64,000 nt of DNA from Curtobacterium sp. 9128 (GTDB lineage: Bacteria > Actinomycetota > Actinomycetes > Actinomycetales > Microbacteriaceae): contig NZ_VEAF01000005.1 of the NCBI RefSeq assembly GCF_007673775.1, positions 250,157-314,156 of the forward strand. Reading direction: 5' to 3'. The position numbers and the translations under genes are program-made. Shown here one piece after another: positions 29,148 to 37,748 of the stretch. Below the pieces are notes generated by a model, which saw only the letters and a program-made list of their open reading frames with translations, had not been told where the DNA came from and did not search any database. Within the stretch, counting starts at the first letter, position 1. The number at the start of each line of letters is the position of its first letter.

Positions 29148-29930
29148 TCAGATGTCGAATCCGCCACCGAAGTCGCCGCCGAGGTCGTCGAAGCCGCCGC
29201 CGCCTCCGAAGTCGGAGCCGCCGCCGTCGTCCCACGACGCGTTCTCGGCACCAGTGTCCCCCGAACCACCGTCACCCGCATCCCCCGATCCGCCGTCGCC
29301 CGCGGCGTCGGTGCCACCGTCGAAGCCGGACGGGTCCGGCAGGAACGCGCTCATGAGCGTCGAGCCGATCACGTACCCGGCGACCGTGCCGAGGAGGGAG
29401 GCGCCGAGCATGCCGCCGAACGACGGCCCCTGGCGTCCGCCGAAGCCGCCGCCCATGCCGCCGCGGCCGTTCATCCCGCCCAGCGAACGCTCCATGAACC
29501 CGGGCTGTCGGAACTCGGAGCGTGTGGCGGCCTGGGCCAGCGAGCGGGGGTCGTCCCCACGCGGAGCCTCACCGTCGGGCGCGGTCCGGGTGAACTCGTC
29601 GTAGACCATCCGGCGCTGCTCCGGGGTGAGGCGCTCGAACGCTTCGGCGTGGACCTCCTCGATGCGCTCCGGCGGTGCCGTCCGCAGCAGGTAGCGGTAG
29701 CGCTCGACGGCCTGCTCGTCCTCGGAGCGGACACCGCCGACCGGTGCAGCGCCCGGACCGCCGACGACCGGCACGCCGGTACCGGGTGCTGCCTGGTAGG
29801 ACTGCTGGCCGTACTGGTAGCCCTGCTGCTGCGGCTGACCCCAGGTCGGCTGCTGCGGCTGCTGCGGCGCACCCCAGCCCTGCTGCTGCGATCGGTCCTC
29901 GCGGCCGAGCAGACGGTCGAGGAATCCCAT
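29148..29930 (-). CDS. Gln-rich and Gly/Asp-rich hypothetical protein
   Basis: 260-residue protein of unknown function. It starts MGFLDRLLGREDRS, followed by a Gln/Gly/Tyr-rich stretch (residues 19-47). Then comes a helical domain with EQAVERYRYLLRT, EEVHAEAFERLTPEQRRMVYDEFT, a Gly-rich part, a possible membrane segment (GTVAGYVIGSTLMSAFL), and a Gly/Asp/Ser-rich tail. The central domain and layout recall actinobacterial cation-binding or DUF2076-like proteins, but I am not confident. GGAG precedes the ATG. Confidence 0.7.
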   Translation of the reverse strand: MGFLDRLLGREDRSQQQGWGAPQQPQQPTWGQPQQQGYQYGQQSYQAAPGTGVPVVGGPGAAPVGGVRSEDEQAVERYRYLLRTAPPERIEEVHAEAFERLTPEQRRMVYDEFTRTAPDGEAPRGDDPRSLAQAATRSEFRQPGFMERSLGGMNGRGGMGGGFGGRQGPSFGGMLGASLLGTVAGYVIGSTLMSAFLPDPSGFDGGTDAAGDGGSGDAGDGGSGDTGAENASWDDGGGSDFGGGGGFDDLGGDFGGGFDI

Positions 29931-30042
29931 GACGAACGCTCCTTCGGTACGGACACGGTGCCCGTGGAGTTGCCACAGTAGGGACGCAGGACGAACGCCG
30001 TCTGTGTGCCCGCACAGAATGCGGTGAACGCGACCAGACAGC

Positions 30043-30083
30043 GGACTGGAGGCACGGACCGGCCCGGCACCGGGCCTCCCGTC
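30043..30083. terminator. GGAGGC-family hairpin after the GDPD-IMPase gene
   Basis: Imperfect hairpin GGACTGGAGGCACGG ... CCGGGCCTCCCGTCC just past the operon stop on the minus strand. Likely terminator of the five-gene ABC operon. Confidence 0.6.
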
Positions 30084-30090
30084 CGGCGCG

Positions 30091-31668
30091 TCAGCGGCCG
30101 GCGCGGAGCGCCCCCGTCCACACCGCGTACAGCTCGTCCGCGGCTCCGGGGTGGGCGACCAGGAACGGCGCACCACGCTCCGGGAACCCGGTCACGGGGC
30201 CGCTCTCCGTCATGACCACGCCCCCGGCCTCGTGCACGAGCAGCACCGCGGCGCCGTGGTCGACCGGGTCGAACGACGACACGCATCCGCCGATCCCGCG
30301 TCCGGCGGCGACCTGCGCGATCGTCAGCGTGCCCGATCCCTGCACCCGGAGCGTGCACGACCGACTCGCGAGCGCGTCGAGGAACGCGCCGAACCCGGGC
30401 CAGGGCACGTGCCCGTCGAGCTCGGTGCCGACCACGGCGCCGACGAGCGAACGCGGGGTGTCGTCGAGGCGGAGCTGCCGGTCGCGGTTCACGGCACCGC
30501 GGCCACGCCGGGCCTCGAGGACCTCGCCGCGCCACGGGTCCGCGACGACGCCGACGACCGGGCGTCCGCCGCGGGTGAGGCAGAGCGACATGCTCGTCCA
30601 GGGCACGCCGTTCGCCAGGTTCGTCGTGCCGTCGACCGGGTCGAGGTACCAGCGGTGCCGGTCGCCAGGGGCGTCGCCGTACTCCTCGCCGGTGAAGCCG
30701 TGCGTGGGGAACGCCGCTCGGACCCGACCACGGACGTGCTGCTCGACGAGTCGGTCGACGTCGGTGACGAGGTCGGCCGGGTGCGCCTTCGTCGCGACCG
30801 AGCCGACCGGGTGCTCACGGGTGAACGCGATGACCTCGTGCGCGATCCGGTGCGCCAGTGCCTGTGCCCGCGAGGCGACCTCGGTCTCGGTGGGCTCGCG
30901 GTCCGGCTCGGGCCAGCCGTCGCGTTCGGCGGCGGCGAGTGCGGCCCGGATCGTCGCGAGGTCGTTCGTCGTCACGGAGTCGACGCCGAGACGCGCCGCC
31001 CAGAGCGCCGGTTCCGGGTCGTCCACGGTCCACACCGAGACCTGGAGCCCGAGTTCGTGCGCCGCCCGGATCGTACGTGGGGTGAGGAACGCGACGTCGA
31101 GGTTCAGCGTCGAGGGCCGGAGCGCCGCGAGGTCGGCGGGGGTGGGCGGCTCGAGCGACTCCCAGGCGAGCCACGCGTCGGCGTCCGGCAGCACCGAGCG
31201 CACCACCGCCATCGCCTCCGGGAGCCCGCACCAGGCGACCGTGACGGTGCTGTCGGACCCCGCGACCGTCGCCGCCGCGACGAGGGCGTCCTCCGGGTCG
31301 GTGAGGTCGATCAGCAGGACCGCCCGACAGCCGTCGAGTCGTTCCAGCACGGCGTCGAGGCGTGGGATCCGGTCGAGTCCGTTGCCGAGCCGGGCGACGT
31401 CGCACCAGGCCACCTCGGACACCCGTCGTGCGTCGCCCCACATGCGGCCGAGGGTCTCGTCGTGCAGCAGCACGGCGACCCCGTCGGACGTCCGGCGGAC
31501 GTCGATCTCGATCGTGTCCGCTCCGAGCGCCTCGGCGACCGCGACGGCCGGCAGGGTGTTCTCGCGGCGGACCCGCGGCGCCCCGCGGTGGGCGACGAGG
31601 CGGGGCACGTGCACGCCGTGCTCACCGTCGGTGGCCGGCCCGGAAGCCGGCAGGGTCTCGGTGCTCAT
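30091..31668 (-). CDS. Fused glycerophosphodiester phosphodiesterase and inositol monophosphatase
   Basis: 525-residue two-domain protein. Residues 20-245 form a GDPD TIM barrel with H27-R28 (VAHRG), E36, E54-x-D56 (TIEIDVRR) and H69 (LLHDET). Residues 265-525 form an IMPase-like phosphatase with E328-E329 (FTGEEYGD), the metal site DPVDGTTN (343-350), GSGTL, and the second Asp site SFDPVDHGAAVLLVHEAGG (465-483). The domains could act in sequence: glycerophosphoinositol to glycerol and inositol phosphate, then inositol. All key residues are present, so both look active. The ATG overlaps the transporter ATPase stop. Last gene of an ABC importer operon, so the diester is probably the imported substrate (inference). 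Confidence 0.9.
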   Translation of the reverse strand: MSTETLPASGPATDGEHGVHVPRLVAHRGAPRVRRENTLPAVAVAEALGADTIEIDVRRTSDGVAVLLHDETLGRMWGDARRVSEVAWCDVARLGNGLDRIPRLDAVLERLDGCRAVLLIDLTDPEDALVAAATVAGSDSTVTVAWCGLPEAMAVVRSVLPDADAWLAWESLEPPTPADLAALRPSTLNLDVAFLTPRTIRAAHELGLQVSVWTVDDPEPALWAARLGVDSVTTNDLATIRAALAAAERDGWPEPDREPTETEVASRAQALAHRIAHEVIAFTREHPVGSVATKAHPADLVTDVDRLVEQHVRGRVRAAFPTHGFTGEEYGDAPGDRHRWYLDPVDGTTNLANGVPWTSMSLCLTRGGRPVVGVVADPWRGEVLEARRGRGAVNRDRQLRLDDTPRSLVGAVVGTELDGHVPWPGFGAFLDALASRSCTLRVQGSGTLTIAQVAAGRGIGGCVSSFDPVDHGAAVLLVHEAGGVVMTESGPVTGFPERGAPFLVAHPGAADELYAVWTGALRAGR

Positions 31669-32759
31669 CGGGTCGCCTCCACCAGCACGCCGTCACGGTA
31701 GACCAGGACCGACCCGAGCCGGACACCGGTGGTGCTGCCGACGGCGGGCGGCGCACCGGTCACGAAGGACCGCAGTTCGGCGTCGCCTGCCGCGAGCACC
31801 ACCTCGGCGAAGTGGCCGCGCATGAGCACGCGGACGACGGTCGCGACGACCGGGCCGTCGTCGGCCAGGGTGACCTCCTCCGGCCGGACGAGGACCTCGT
31901 CACCGTCGGTGAACGGTGCACGGACGTCGGCCAGGAACGCGCCGCGCACGGTGCTCGTCGCCCCGATGAAGGACGCGACGAAGCGGGTGGCGGGCCGGGC
32001 GTACAGATCGCCCGGCGCAGCGACCTGCTCGATGCGGCCGTCGTGCATCACGGCGATGCGGTCGGAGACGCTGAGCGCCTCGTCCTGGTCGTGCGTGACG
32101 ATGACCGTCGTGATCCCGAGCCGCTGCTGGATCCGGCGGATCTCGTCGCGGACGCTGACGCGGAGCTTCGCGTCGAGGTTCGACAGCGGTTCGTCGAGCA
32201 GCAGGACGTTCGGCTCCTGCACGATCGCCCGGGCGAGGGCGACCCGCTGCTGCTCACCGCCGGAGATCGTCGTCGGCTTGGAGCCCGCGTGGTGCGTCAG
32301 TCCGACGAGTTCGAGGGCGTCGCGGACCCGCTCGGCCGTCCGCTGCTTCGACACCCGTCGGGTGCGGAGCGGGAACGCCACGTTCTGCGTCACCGTCATG
32401 TGCGGCCACAGCGCGTAGTTCTGGAACACCATCGCGCTCGGGCGGCGCTCCGGACCGAGGGCCGTCACGTCGCCGCCTCCCATCGTCACGCTGCCGCCGT
32501 CGACCGGCAGGAAGCCGGCCACCATCCGGAGCGTGGTGGTCTTGCCGCATCCCGACGGTCCGAGGAGCGAGACGAGCTCGCCCTTCGCCACGTCGAGGTC
32601 GATGCCGTCGACGACGTCGCGGCCGCCGAGGGTCTTCCGGAGGCCCCGCAGTGCGAGTCCGCCAGTCGGTGCGGCGGCTCGTCGGTCGGCCGTTCGGTCA
32701 GCCGTTCGGTCGGCCTGGAGGCTCGGCGCGGGGTTCGCGACGGTGGGTGCGTCCGTCAT
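31665..32759 (-). CDS. ABC importer ATPase (PotA/FbpC/UgpC type)
   Basis: 364-residue ATPase with Walker A GPSGCGKTT (67-75), Q-loop MVFQNYALWPHMTV, signature ISGGEQQRVALARAI, Walker B VLLLDEPLSNLDAKLR and a C-terminal TOBE domain, the layout of polyamine, iron and phosphonate/phosphodiester importers. The N-terminal 35 residues are a low-complexity DRTA repeat and hold one arm of the GGAGGC repeat. AAAGG precedes ATG 32759; an upstream in-frame ATG at 32783 overlaps the permease stop and is also possible. Confidence 0.9.
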   Translation of the reverse strand: MTDAPTVANPAPSLQADRTADRTADRRAAAPTGGLALRGLRKTLGGRDVVDGIDLDVAKGELVSLLGPSGCGKTTTLRMVAGFLPVDGGSVTMGGGDVTALGPERRPSAMVFQNYALWPHMTVTQNVAFPLRTRRVSKQRTAERVRDALELVGLTHHAGSKPTTISGGEQQRVALARAIVQEPNVLLLDEPLSNLDAKLRVSVRDEIRRIQQRLGITTVIVTHDQDEALSVSDRIAVMHDGRIEQVAAPGDLYARPATRFVASFIGATSTVRGAFLADVRAPFTDGDEVLVRPEEVTLADDGPVVATVVRVLMRGHFAEVVLAAGDAELRSFVTGAPPAVGSTTGVRLGSVLVYRDGVLVEATR

Positions 32760-32779
32760 CGGGTCGCCTTTCGTGGTGG

Positions 32780-33592
32780 TCATCGGATCTGGAAGCCGTC
32801 CGCGAGGCGGCCGCCCATGATGTGCTTCCGCGCGAGGGTCATCAGCACCACGGACGGGATGCTCAGCGCGATCGCGAACACGGCCGAGACCTGCCGCGGC
32901 GAGTTGAGGACCAGGGAGTACATCGCCGTCGGCATGGTCATGTACGTCGGTGCGCCGACGAGGTACGTGCCCTGGGCCTCGTCGAACGACGCCAGGAAGG
33001 ACATCACCATCGCGACGAGGATGCCCGGCCAGGCGATGGGGAACGTCACCGCCCAGAAGGTGCGCCACCGTGAGGCCCCTGCGTCGCGGGCGGCCTCCTC
33101 GAGGGAGCGCGGCACCGCCGAGAACGCCGCAGCGGGGAGCCACGTCATGAAGACGACGCAGCCGAGCACGTGCACGATGAGGATCCCGGTGACGGTGTTC
33201 ATCAGGTTCAGCGCGGTGAACATCGCGGACATCGTGACGAAGAGACCCATCTTCGGGAAGGCGTTCGTGGCGAACAGCCCGACCAGGACCACGCGGCGCC
33301 CGGGGAACTCGATCCGGCTGATCGCCCACGCGGCCGGCAGGCAGACGACTGCGGCGATGAGGACGGTGAGCGGGGCGAGGACGAGCGAGTTCTGGACGGC
33401 GACGGCGAGGGACGGGTCCGCGAAGACGGTCCCCCACCACCGGAGGGTCCAGCCGTCGGGCAGCAGGTCCGGGTACGTCCAGCTGGTCGCGAACGCCCGG
33501 ACCGCCAACCACAGCAGCGGGCCCGTGATGAAGACGGCGAGCACGACCGCGGTGGCCCAGACCAGGCCGGTGCCGAGGAGCCGTCGCGTCAT
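32780..33592 (-). CDS. ABC importer permease 2
   Basis: 270-residue membrane protein with six hydrophobic segments and the EAA loop SLEEAARDAGASRWRTFWAV that docks on the ATPase. It resembles PotC/AfuB-type permeases. ATGA overlaps upstream with the first permease; downstream its stop overlaps an alternative ATPase start. Confidence 0.92.
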   Translation of the reverse strand: MTRRLLGTGLVWATAVVLAVFITGPLLWLAVRAFATSWTYPDLLPDGWTLRWWGTVFADPSLAVAVQNSLVLAPLTVLIAAVVCLPAAWAISRIEFPGRRVVLVGLFATNAFPKMGLFVTMSAMFTALNLMNTVTGILIVHVLGCVVFMTWLPAAAFSAVPRSLEEAARDAGASRWRTFWAVTFPIAWPGILVAMVMSFLASFDEAQGTYLVGAPTYMTMPTAMYSLVLNSPRQVSAVFAIALSIPSVVLMTLARKHIMGGRLADGFQIR

Positions 33593-34662
33593 GGCTGTCC
33601 CTTCCCGAGCTCCCGCGCGTTCGAGCGCACGGTCGACCGGAGGTAGAGGACGCTGGCCGCCGCGGCGAAGGCGAACACGATGAAGGCCATCGCGGTCGAC
33701 TGCTGCGGGCGGTTGTACGCCTGGAAGTACTTGGAGATGTCGACGCCGAGCATCGTGGGGGCGTTCGGGCCGGTGAAGTACGGCACGGTGAACGAGCCGA
33801 GGACCCCGATGACGGTGAACGTCGTCGCGATGACGATCGGTGTCGCGGCCATCGGCAGCAGCACCTGCCACACCACGCGCCAGGTGCTCGCGCCGGCGTC
33901 CCGCGCCGCCTCGATCAGCGCGTCCGGGGTGCCCTGGAGTGCGCCGGCGATCATGAGGACCGCGAACGGCAGGCTGGTCCAGACGCTGCCGAACACGACG
34001 GCGACGAGGGTGTAGCCCCAGACCGGGAAGTCGATGCCCACCTGGGCCGCGGCGCTCCGCAGGAACCCCTGCGCGTCGGTGAAGGTCAGGACGGACCAGC
34101 TCGCGATGACGACCGGCACGAAGATCGGGACGACCGCGAGGACACTGAGCGCGGAGCCGAGGAAGCCACCGCGGAGCCGGAGGACGACCGCGACGACGAC
34201 CGCGAGTCCGACCGTGAGCCCCGTCGACGCGAGCGTGACGCCGATGGTGGCGCCGAGGTCGCGCAGGAAGGTCGGCGTGCTGAGCAACGTGCCGTACACC
34301 GCGAACGAGAACCCGTCCACGGTGTCGCCGCCGATGTCCGCGAGGGCCTGGTTGAGCCCGCCGGTGAACCCGAGACTGAACAGTGCGGCGTTGACGACCG
34401 GCACCCCGACGAAGAGCACGACGACGAGCACGGGGGCGGCGACGAGGGCGATGCCCAGCGCGCTCCGGCGGCGCTCGGTGCGCTGCTGGGCGGTGCGGGC
34501 GCCCAGCAGCCGCCTCGCGGCGGTGGGGCCGCCCGGCCGCCGCCTTGCGGCGGCCGTTGGCCGCGGGTCCTCGACCGTGGCGACCGCGGGCGGGAGGCCC
34601 GCGGCGGTGTCGCCACGGGCCTCCCGGTCGAGCGCCGGGCCGTCGTGGACGGCCCGCGTCAC
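33589..34662 (-). CDS. ABC importer permease 1
   Basis: 357-residue permease. After a 60-residue Arg/Ala-rich cytosolic tail, six membrane segments follow, with the EAA loop ALIEAARDAGASTWRVVWQV. The GTG start overlaps the binding-protein stop, and GAAGGTG lies just upstream. The unusual tail region carries a GGAGGC-family hairpin and other short inverted repeats within the coding sequence. Confidence 0.9.
   Translation of the reverse strand: MTRAVHDGPALDREARGDTAAGLPPAVATVEDPRPTAAARRRPGGPTAARRLLGARTAQQRTERRRSALGIALVAAPVLVVVLFVGVPVVNAALFSLGFTGGLNQALADIGGDTVDGFSFAVYGTLLSTPTFLRDLGATIGVTLASTGLTVGLAVVVAVVLRLRGGFLGSALSVLAVVPIFVPVVIASWSVLTFTDAQGFLRSAAAQVGIDFPVWGYTLVAVVFGSVWTSLPFAVLMIAGALQGTPDALIEAARDAGASTWRVVWQVLLPMAATPIVIATTFTVIGVLGSFTVPYFTGPNAPTMLGVDISKYFQAYNRPQQSTAMAFIVFAFAAAASVLYLRSTVRSNARELGKGQP
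34591..34627. repeat. In-gene GGAGGC-family hairpin
   Basis: Arms CGGGAGGCCCG (34591-34601) and CGGGCCTCCCG (34617-34627) inside the N-terminal tail of permease 1. The encoded residues are low complexity. Confidence 0.75.
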
Positions 34663-35831
34663 CGGGGCACCTTCGCGTCCCAGGCCGCGTTCATGTCGGC
34701 GGCGAACTGGCTCTGGAACCCGAGGCGCAGCTTCGACGGGTCGGCCTCGGAGAACTGCTCGGACACGCTCTTCGGCAGCGCGTCGAGCGGGATGACCGGG
34801 TACCCGGAGACGGCCTCGGCGACGAGCTGCTGCCCCTTGGACGAGAGGACGAAGTCGGCCAGTTCCTCGGCGGCCTTCTTCTTCGCCGCGGGTTCCGTCT
34901 TCGGGATGCCGAGGTAGCTGGCGCTGCCGGTGAACGTCGGGTCCGTGATCTGGGTGAACCGGACGTCGTGACCGATCGTGCCCGACTTCTGCGCGGTGAT
35001 GAACTGGTCGCTCCACACCGGGGCCATGGCGATCTGGCCGGAGCCGAGCAGCTGCAGGACCTGGTCGTTGCCGTTCGGGTAGACGCCCTTCTGGTACATC
35101 GACGGGCCGAGGTCCTGCAGCGTCGCGAAGCCCTTGTCCCACTTCGACTCGAGCGACTTGTCGTACGTCGTCTGCATCGTCGTCTGGTCGCTCTTCGACA
35201 GGTACTTCGCGAGGACCGTCATGACGAACGAGCCGCCCGACCCGCCCGAGGACGGGGAGTTGTACGCGAACTGTCCCGGGTGCTCCTTGATCCAGGCGAG
35301 CAGGTCGTCGAGGGTCTTCGGCGCGTTCGTCACCTTCTTCGCGTCGTAGGCGAGGAGCACGCTCGAGGCACGGTACGGGATGGCGCTGTCGCCGCCCTGC
35401 TGCTTCGTCGCGGTGGGGACCGCGGCGAGGTTCGGGATCGCGCTGTCGCTGACCTTCGTCATGAGGCCGGCCTTGCCCGCCGTGGTCACGAAGCCGGCGT
35501 CGACCAGGTCGTACCCGACGGTCTTCCCGGCCTTGACCGCGGTGGCCAGGTTCGCCTGCGTCTGGGCGTCGTGCTCACCGTGCAGGTCGATGCTCGTGTG
35601 GACGGCGATCTCCGGGTGCTGCTTCTCGAATGCGGGGATGAGCGACTTGTCCCAGAGGTCCTGGACGTTGGTGTCGCCGCTGATGAACACGGTGAGGCTG
35701 GTGCTGCCGTCGCTGCTGCTGGTGCTGTCGCTGTTGCTGTCGCTCGAGGCGTTGGCGCTCTGGACGCAGCCGGACAGCGCGACGGTGGCGGCTGCGGCGA
35801 TCGCCAGTCCGGCGAGGGCTCGGGTCTTCAC
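34659..35831 (-). CDS. ABC importer substrate-binding lipoprotein
   Basis: 390-residue lipoprotein: signal peptide with lipobox ALSGC (Cys22), then a Ser/Asn/Asp-rich linker and a type 2 periplasmic-binding fold with LTVFISGDTNVQDLW and QIAMAPVWSDQF. It resembles Fe(III)/2-aminoethylphosphonate/spermidine-binding proteins (extracellular solute-binding family 1). The GTG start at 35831 has GGGAGA upstream. First gene of the operon, with a perfect 18-bp palindrome 40 bases before the start. Confidence 0.9.
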   Translation of the reverse strand: MKTRALAGLAIAAAATVALSGCVQSANASSDSNSDSTSSSDGSTSLTVFISGDTNVQDLWDKSLIPAFEKQHPEIAVHTSIDLHGEHDAQTQANLATAVKAGKTVGYDLVDAGFVTTAGKAGLMTKVSDSAIPNLAAVPTATKQQGGDSAIPYRASSVLLAYDAKKVTNAPKTLDDLLAWIKEHPGQFAYNSPSSGGSGGSFVMTVLAKYLSKSDQTTMQTTYDKSLESKWDKGFATLQDLGPSMYQKGVYPNGNDQVLQLLGSGQIAMAPVWSDQFITAQKSGTIGHDVRFTQITDPTFTGSASYLGIPKTEPAAKKKAAEELADFVLSSKGQQLVAEAVSGYPVIPLDALPKSVSEQFSEADPSKLRLGFQSQFAADMNAAWDAKVPR

Positions 35832-35870
35832 GGCGGAGGTCTCCCTGGTCTGTGGGGGTTCGGGATACTG

Positions 35871-35888
35871 TGCGGGAACGTTCCCGCA
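35871..35888. promoter_or_regulatory. LacI-type operator palindrome
   Basis: Perfect palindrome TGCGGGAACGTTCCCGCA with a central CG, the form of LacI-family operators. Minus-strand AGTAT just downstream could be part of a -10 box. A LacI-family regulator is encoded at 37745-38758 and may bind it (inference). Confidence 0.6.
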
Positions 35889-35919
35889 TCGGGGATGACT
35901 GTGCCGGACCGCGGTGAAC

Positions 35920-36200
35920 GCACGGTGCCGAGGGCGTGCCGCCCGGGTGAATTCGCCCGCGGGGGGGTGGTGCGGGCGGGCGCTGGGACCGTGCGGGCGC
36001 GCGCTGCGGGGGGTACGGGGCGCACGCGGCGGCGCGAGGTCCGCACGGTGCGCCCTTCCCCACGCCGTGCGCGCTTGGTCGCCCCGTGCCCGGCATCGAA
36101 CCTGCACCATGCGACCGTCCGCGCACGGGGCGTCAACCCCGCACCGTGCCCGCCGCACACGCAGCTGCCGTTTCCGCACGGTGCGCGGTTGCGACCGTGG
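35920..36200. repeat. GCACCGTGC/GCACGGTGC repeat block
   Basis: At least five copies of the 9-base palindrome-like words GCACGGTGC, GCACCGTGC or close variants occur (for example 35920, 36043, 36141 and 36176). Together with the operator they account for the 376-base gap 35832-36207; I see no gene there. The block abuts the 3' end of the AbiEi-like gene at 36208. Confidence 0.7.
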
Positions 36201-36207
36201 CGTCAGG

Positions 36208-37155
36208 TCACCGGGTCATCGCGATGCCCGCACGACGGAGCAGGGCCCGCAACCGGTTCTCGTCCATGAGGTCCGCCCAGGTCAGGCGGACGACCCGACG
36301 GACTCCCGGCATCGCTCGGAGACGGTCCTCGCGGCGCTTCTCGTCGATGACGACGTCCTCCGGCGATCGCCCTCCGCGCATGCCGGCATCGCGGTACTTG
36401 ACCGCACCGTCGAACTCGACGACGACGCCCGCGGCGGGGAACCAGAAGTCCACGACGATGTCCGGCTGTCCCGACTCCTGGAACCGGTGCTGCAGAACGG
36501 GTCGCTCCGTGCCGAACTGGTCGAACCGAACGCGGGCGAACGACTCCCCCGGCGAATCCGACAGCGGATCGGCGAGCTCGATGGCACGGAGCGCCCGTCG
36601 TCGCCCCTTGGGTCCGCGCCGTTCGACGGAACGCCGGACGGCGGCACGGTCGACACCGCGTCGCACGAGGTCGTCGAGCGCGACCACGGCACCCGGCAGT
36701 GGCAGCGTCAGGGCGAGGTCGGCGGCGACGCGCACGGGTCCTGATGTCCGGAGGCCGTCGGGCGTGTTCACGGTGGTGCGCTCTCCGCGCGGATCCAGGT
36801 CGGCATGCACGATGAACGTGGCGTTCGTCGTCCGGCGATCGGTTCCGGGCGTCGTGAGGTGGACACGATCCGGCGGATCAGCGAGCAGGGGCACGGCGAG
36901 GACGACCGCCGCTGACACGTGCGAGACGACTTGATGGGAGCGGATCCGCTCCGCGACGGCTCCGACACGGACCCGATGTCGCTCGTGAGGACGGAGCGGT
37001 GTCCACTCGGCGGTCCCGACGTAGAGTCCCCGGCCGATCCGCGTCAGCTCGCCGGTCGATGCCCGTCGTCGGATCTGGTCGGATTCGTCCGGGCGGTGCG
37101 CGGAGGTACGGAAGACCGGGACGTGTGGGACAGGTGCGAGGCTGATTCGTTCCAT
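36208..37155 (-). CDS. AbiEi-antitoxin-like / DUF559 protein (second copy)
   Basis: 315-residue protein with the same layout as the gene at 18153-19073: an N-terminal part with RASTGELTRIGRGLYV and SHQVVSHVSAAVVLA, and a C-terminal Vsr/DUF559-like nuclease pattern DIVVDFWFPAAGVVVEFDG followed by Lys (VKYRD) and a late RVVRLTW. The Asp...Glu-x-Asp...Lys arrangement fits a PD-(D/E)XK core. No toxin gene is adjacent. Start MERISLAP at 37155. Function unknown. Confidence 0.75.
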   Translation of the reverse strand: MERISLAPVPHVPVFRTSAHRPDESDQIRRRASTGELTRIGRGLYVGTAEWTPLRPHERHRVRVGAVAERIRSHQVVSHVSAAVVLAVPLLADPPDRVHLTTPGTDRRTTNATFIVHADLDPRGERTTVNTPDGLRTSGPVRVAADLALTLPLPGAVVALDDLVRRGVDRAAVRRSVERRGPKGRRRALRAIELADPLSDSPGESFARVRFDQFGTERPVLQHRFQESGQPDIVVDFWFPAAGVVVEFDGAVKYRDAGMRGGRSPEDVVIDEKRREDRLRAMPGVRRVVRLTWADLMDENRLRALLRRAGIAMTR

Positions 37156-37265
37156 GCGGCGATCCTCGTGATCGCACTGCCGCCGCCGCGTGGTGCGACG
37201 ACGGTCGGTGCACTGACAATGCCGAGCGGACACCTGTGGAGGAATCGTGCTGCGAGAATGGACCT

Positions 37266-37748
37266 GTGACCGATCGGACCTGGGGCTGGCTCGCCGCCCT
37301 CATCGACGTCGTGCTCATCGTCGTGTTCGCGCTCATCGGGCGCTCCTCACACGGTGAGGCGAACTCCGTCGGCGCGCTCTGGACCACGGCCTACCCGTTC
37401 CTCGCTGGCTGGGCCATCGCCTACGTCACCAGCGGAGCGTGGGCGCGTCCGCTCCGAACGTGGCCGACGGGCGTCGTCGCCTGGATCCTGACCGTGTTCG
37501 TCGGGATGGCGATCCGCGTCGCGACGGGACAGGGCGTGGTCGATGGCAACCCGCTGCCCATCTCCTTCGTCATCGTCGCCACGATCGTGCTCGGCGTGTT
37601 CCTGCTCGGTTGGCGCGCCGTCGCCCGTGTGGTCATCCGGTCGGTCGCCCGGCGGCGGAGGGCTGACGCTCCGGCTCTCGGAGACGCGACGGCAGGCGAC
37701 CCCGCTGCGGATCCGTCGTCGAGTCCGGGCGTCACGCCCGGTACGTGA
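37266..37748 (+). CDS. DUF3054 membrane protein
   Basis: 160-residue protein with four hydrophobic segments: LAALIDVVLIVVFALIGRSSH, the AYPFLAGWAIAYV segment, VVAWILTVFVGMAIR, and PISFVIVATIVLGVFLLGWR. This is the DUF3054 pattern, including GRSSH and the late GWRAV. Its function is unknown. Start is GTG at 37266, in a 110-base gap from the divergent AbiEi-like gene. It overlaps the LacI gene (GTGA). Confidence 0.88.
   Translation: MTDRTWGWLAALIDVVLIVVFALIGRSSHGEANSVGALWTTAYPFLAGWAIAYVTSGAWARPLRTWPTGVVAWILTVFVGMAIRVATGQGVVDGNPLPISFVIVATIVLGVFLLGWRAVARVVIRSVARRRRADAPALGDATAGDPAADPSSSPGVTPGT

Noticed and set aside
30091..31668. Frameshifted pair of separate GDPD and IMPase genes
   Set aside because: The frame is open through both domains with a continuous linker, so it is a true fusion.
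35832..36207. Small RNA gene in the gap before the ABC operon
   Set aside because: Repeats explain the structure and I see no clear promoter-terminator pair.
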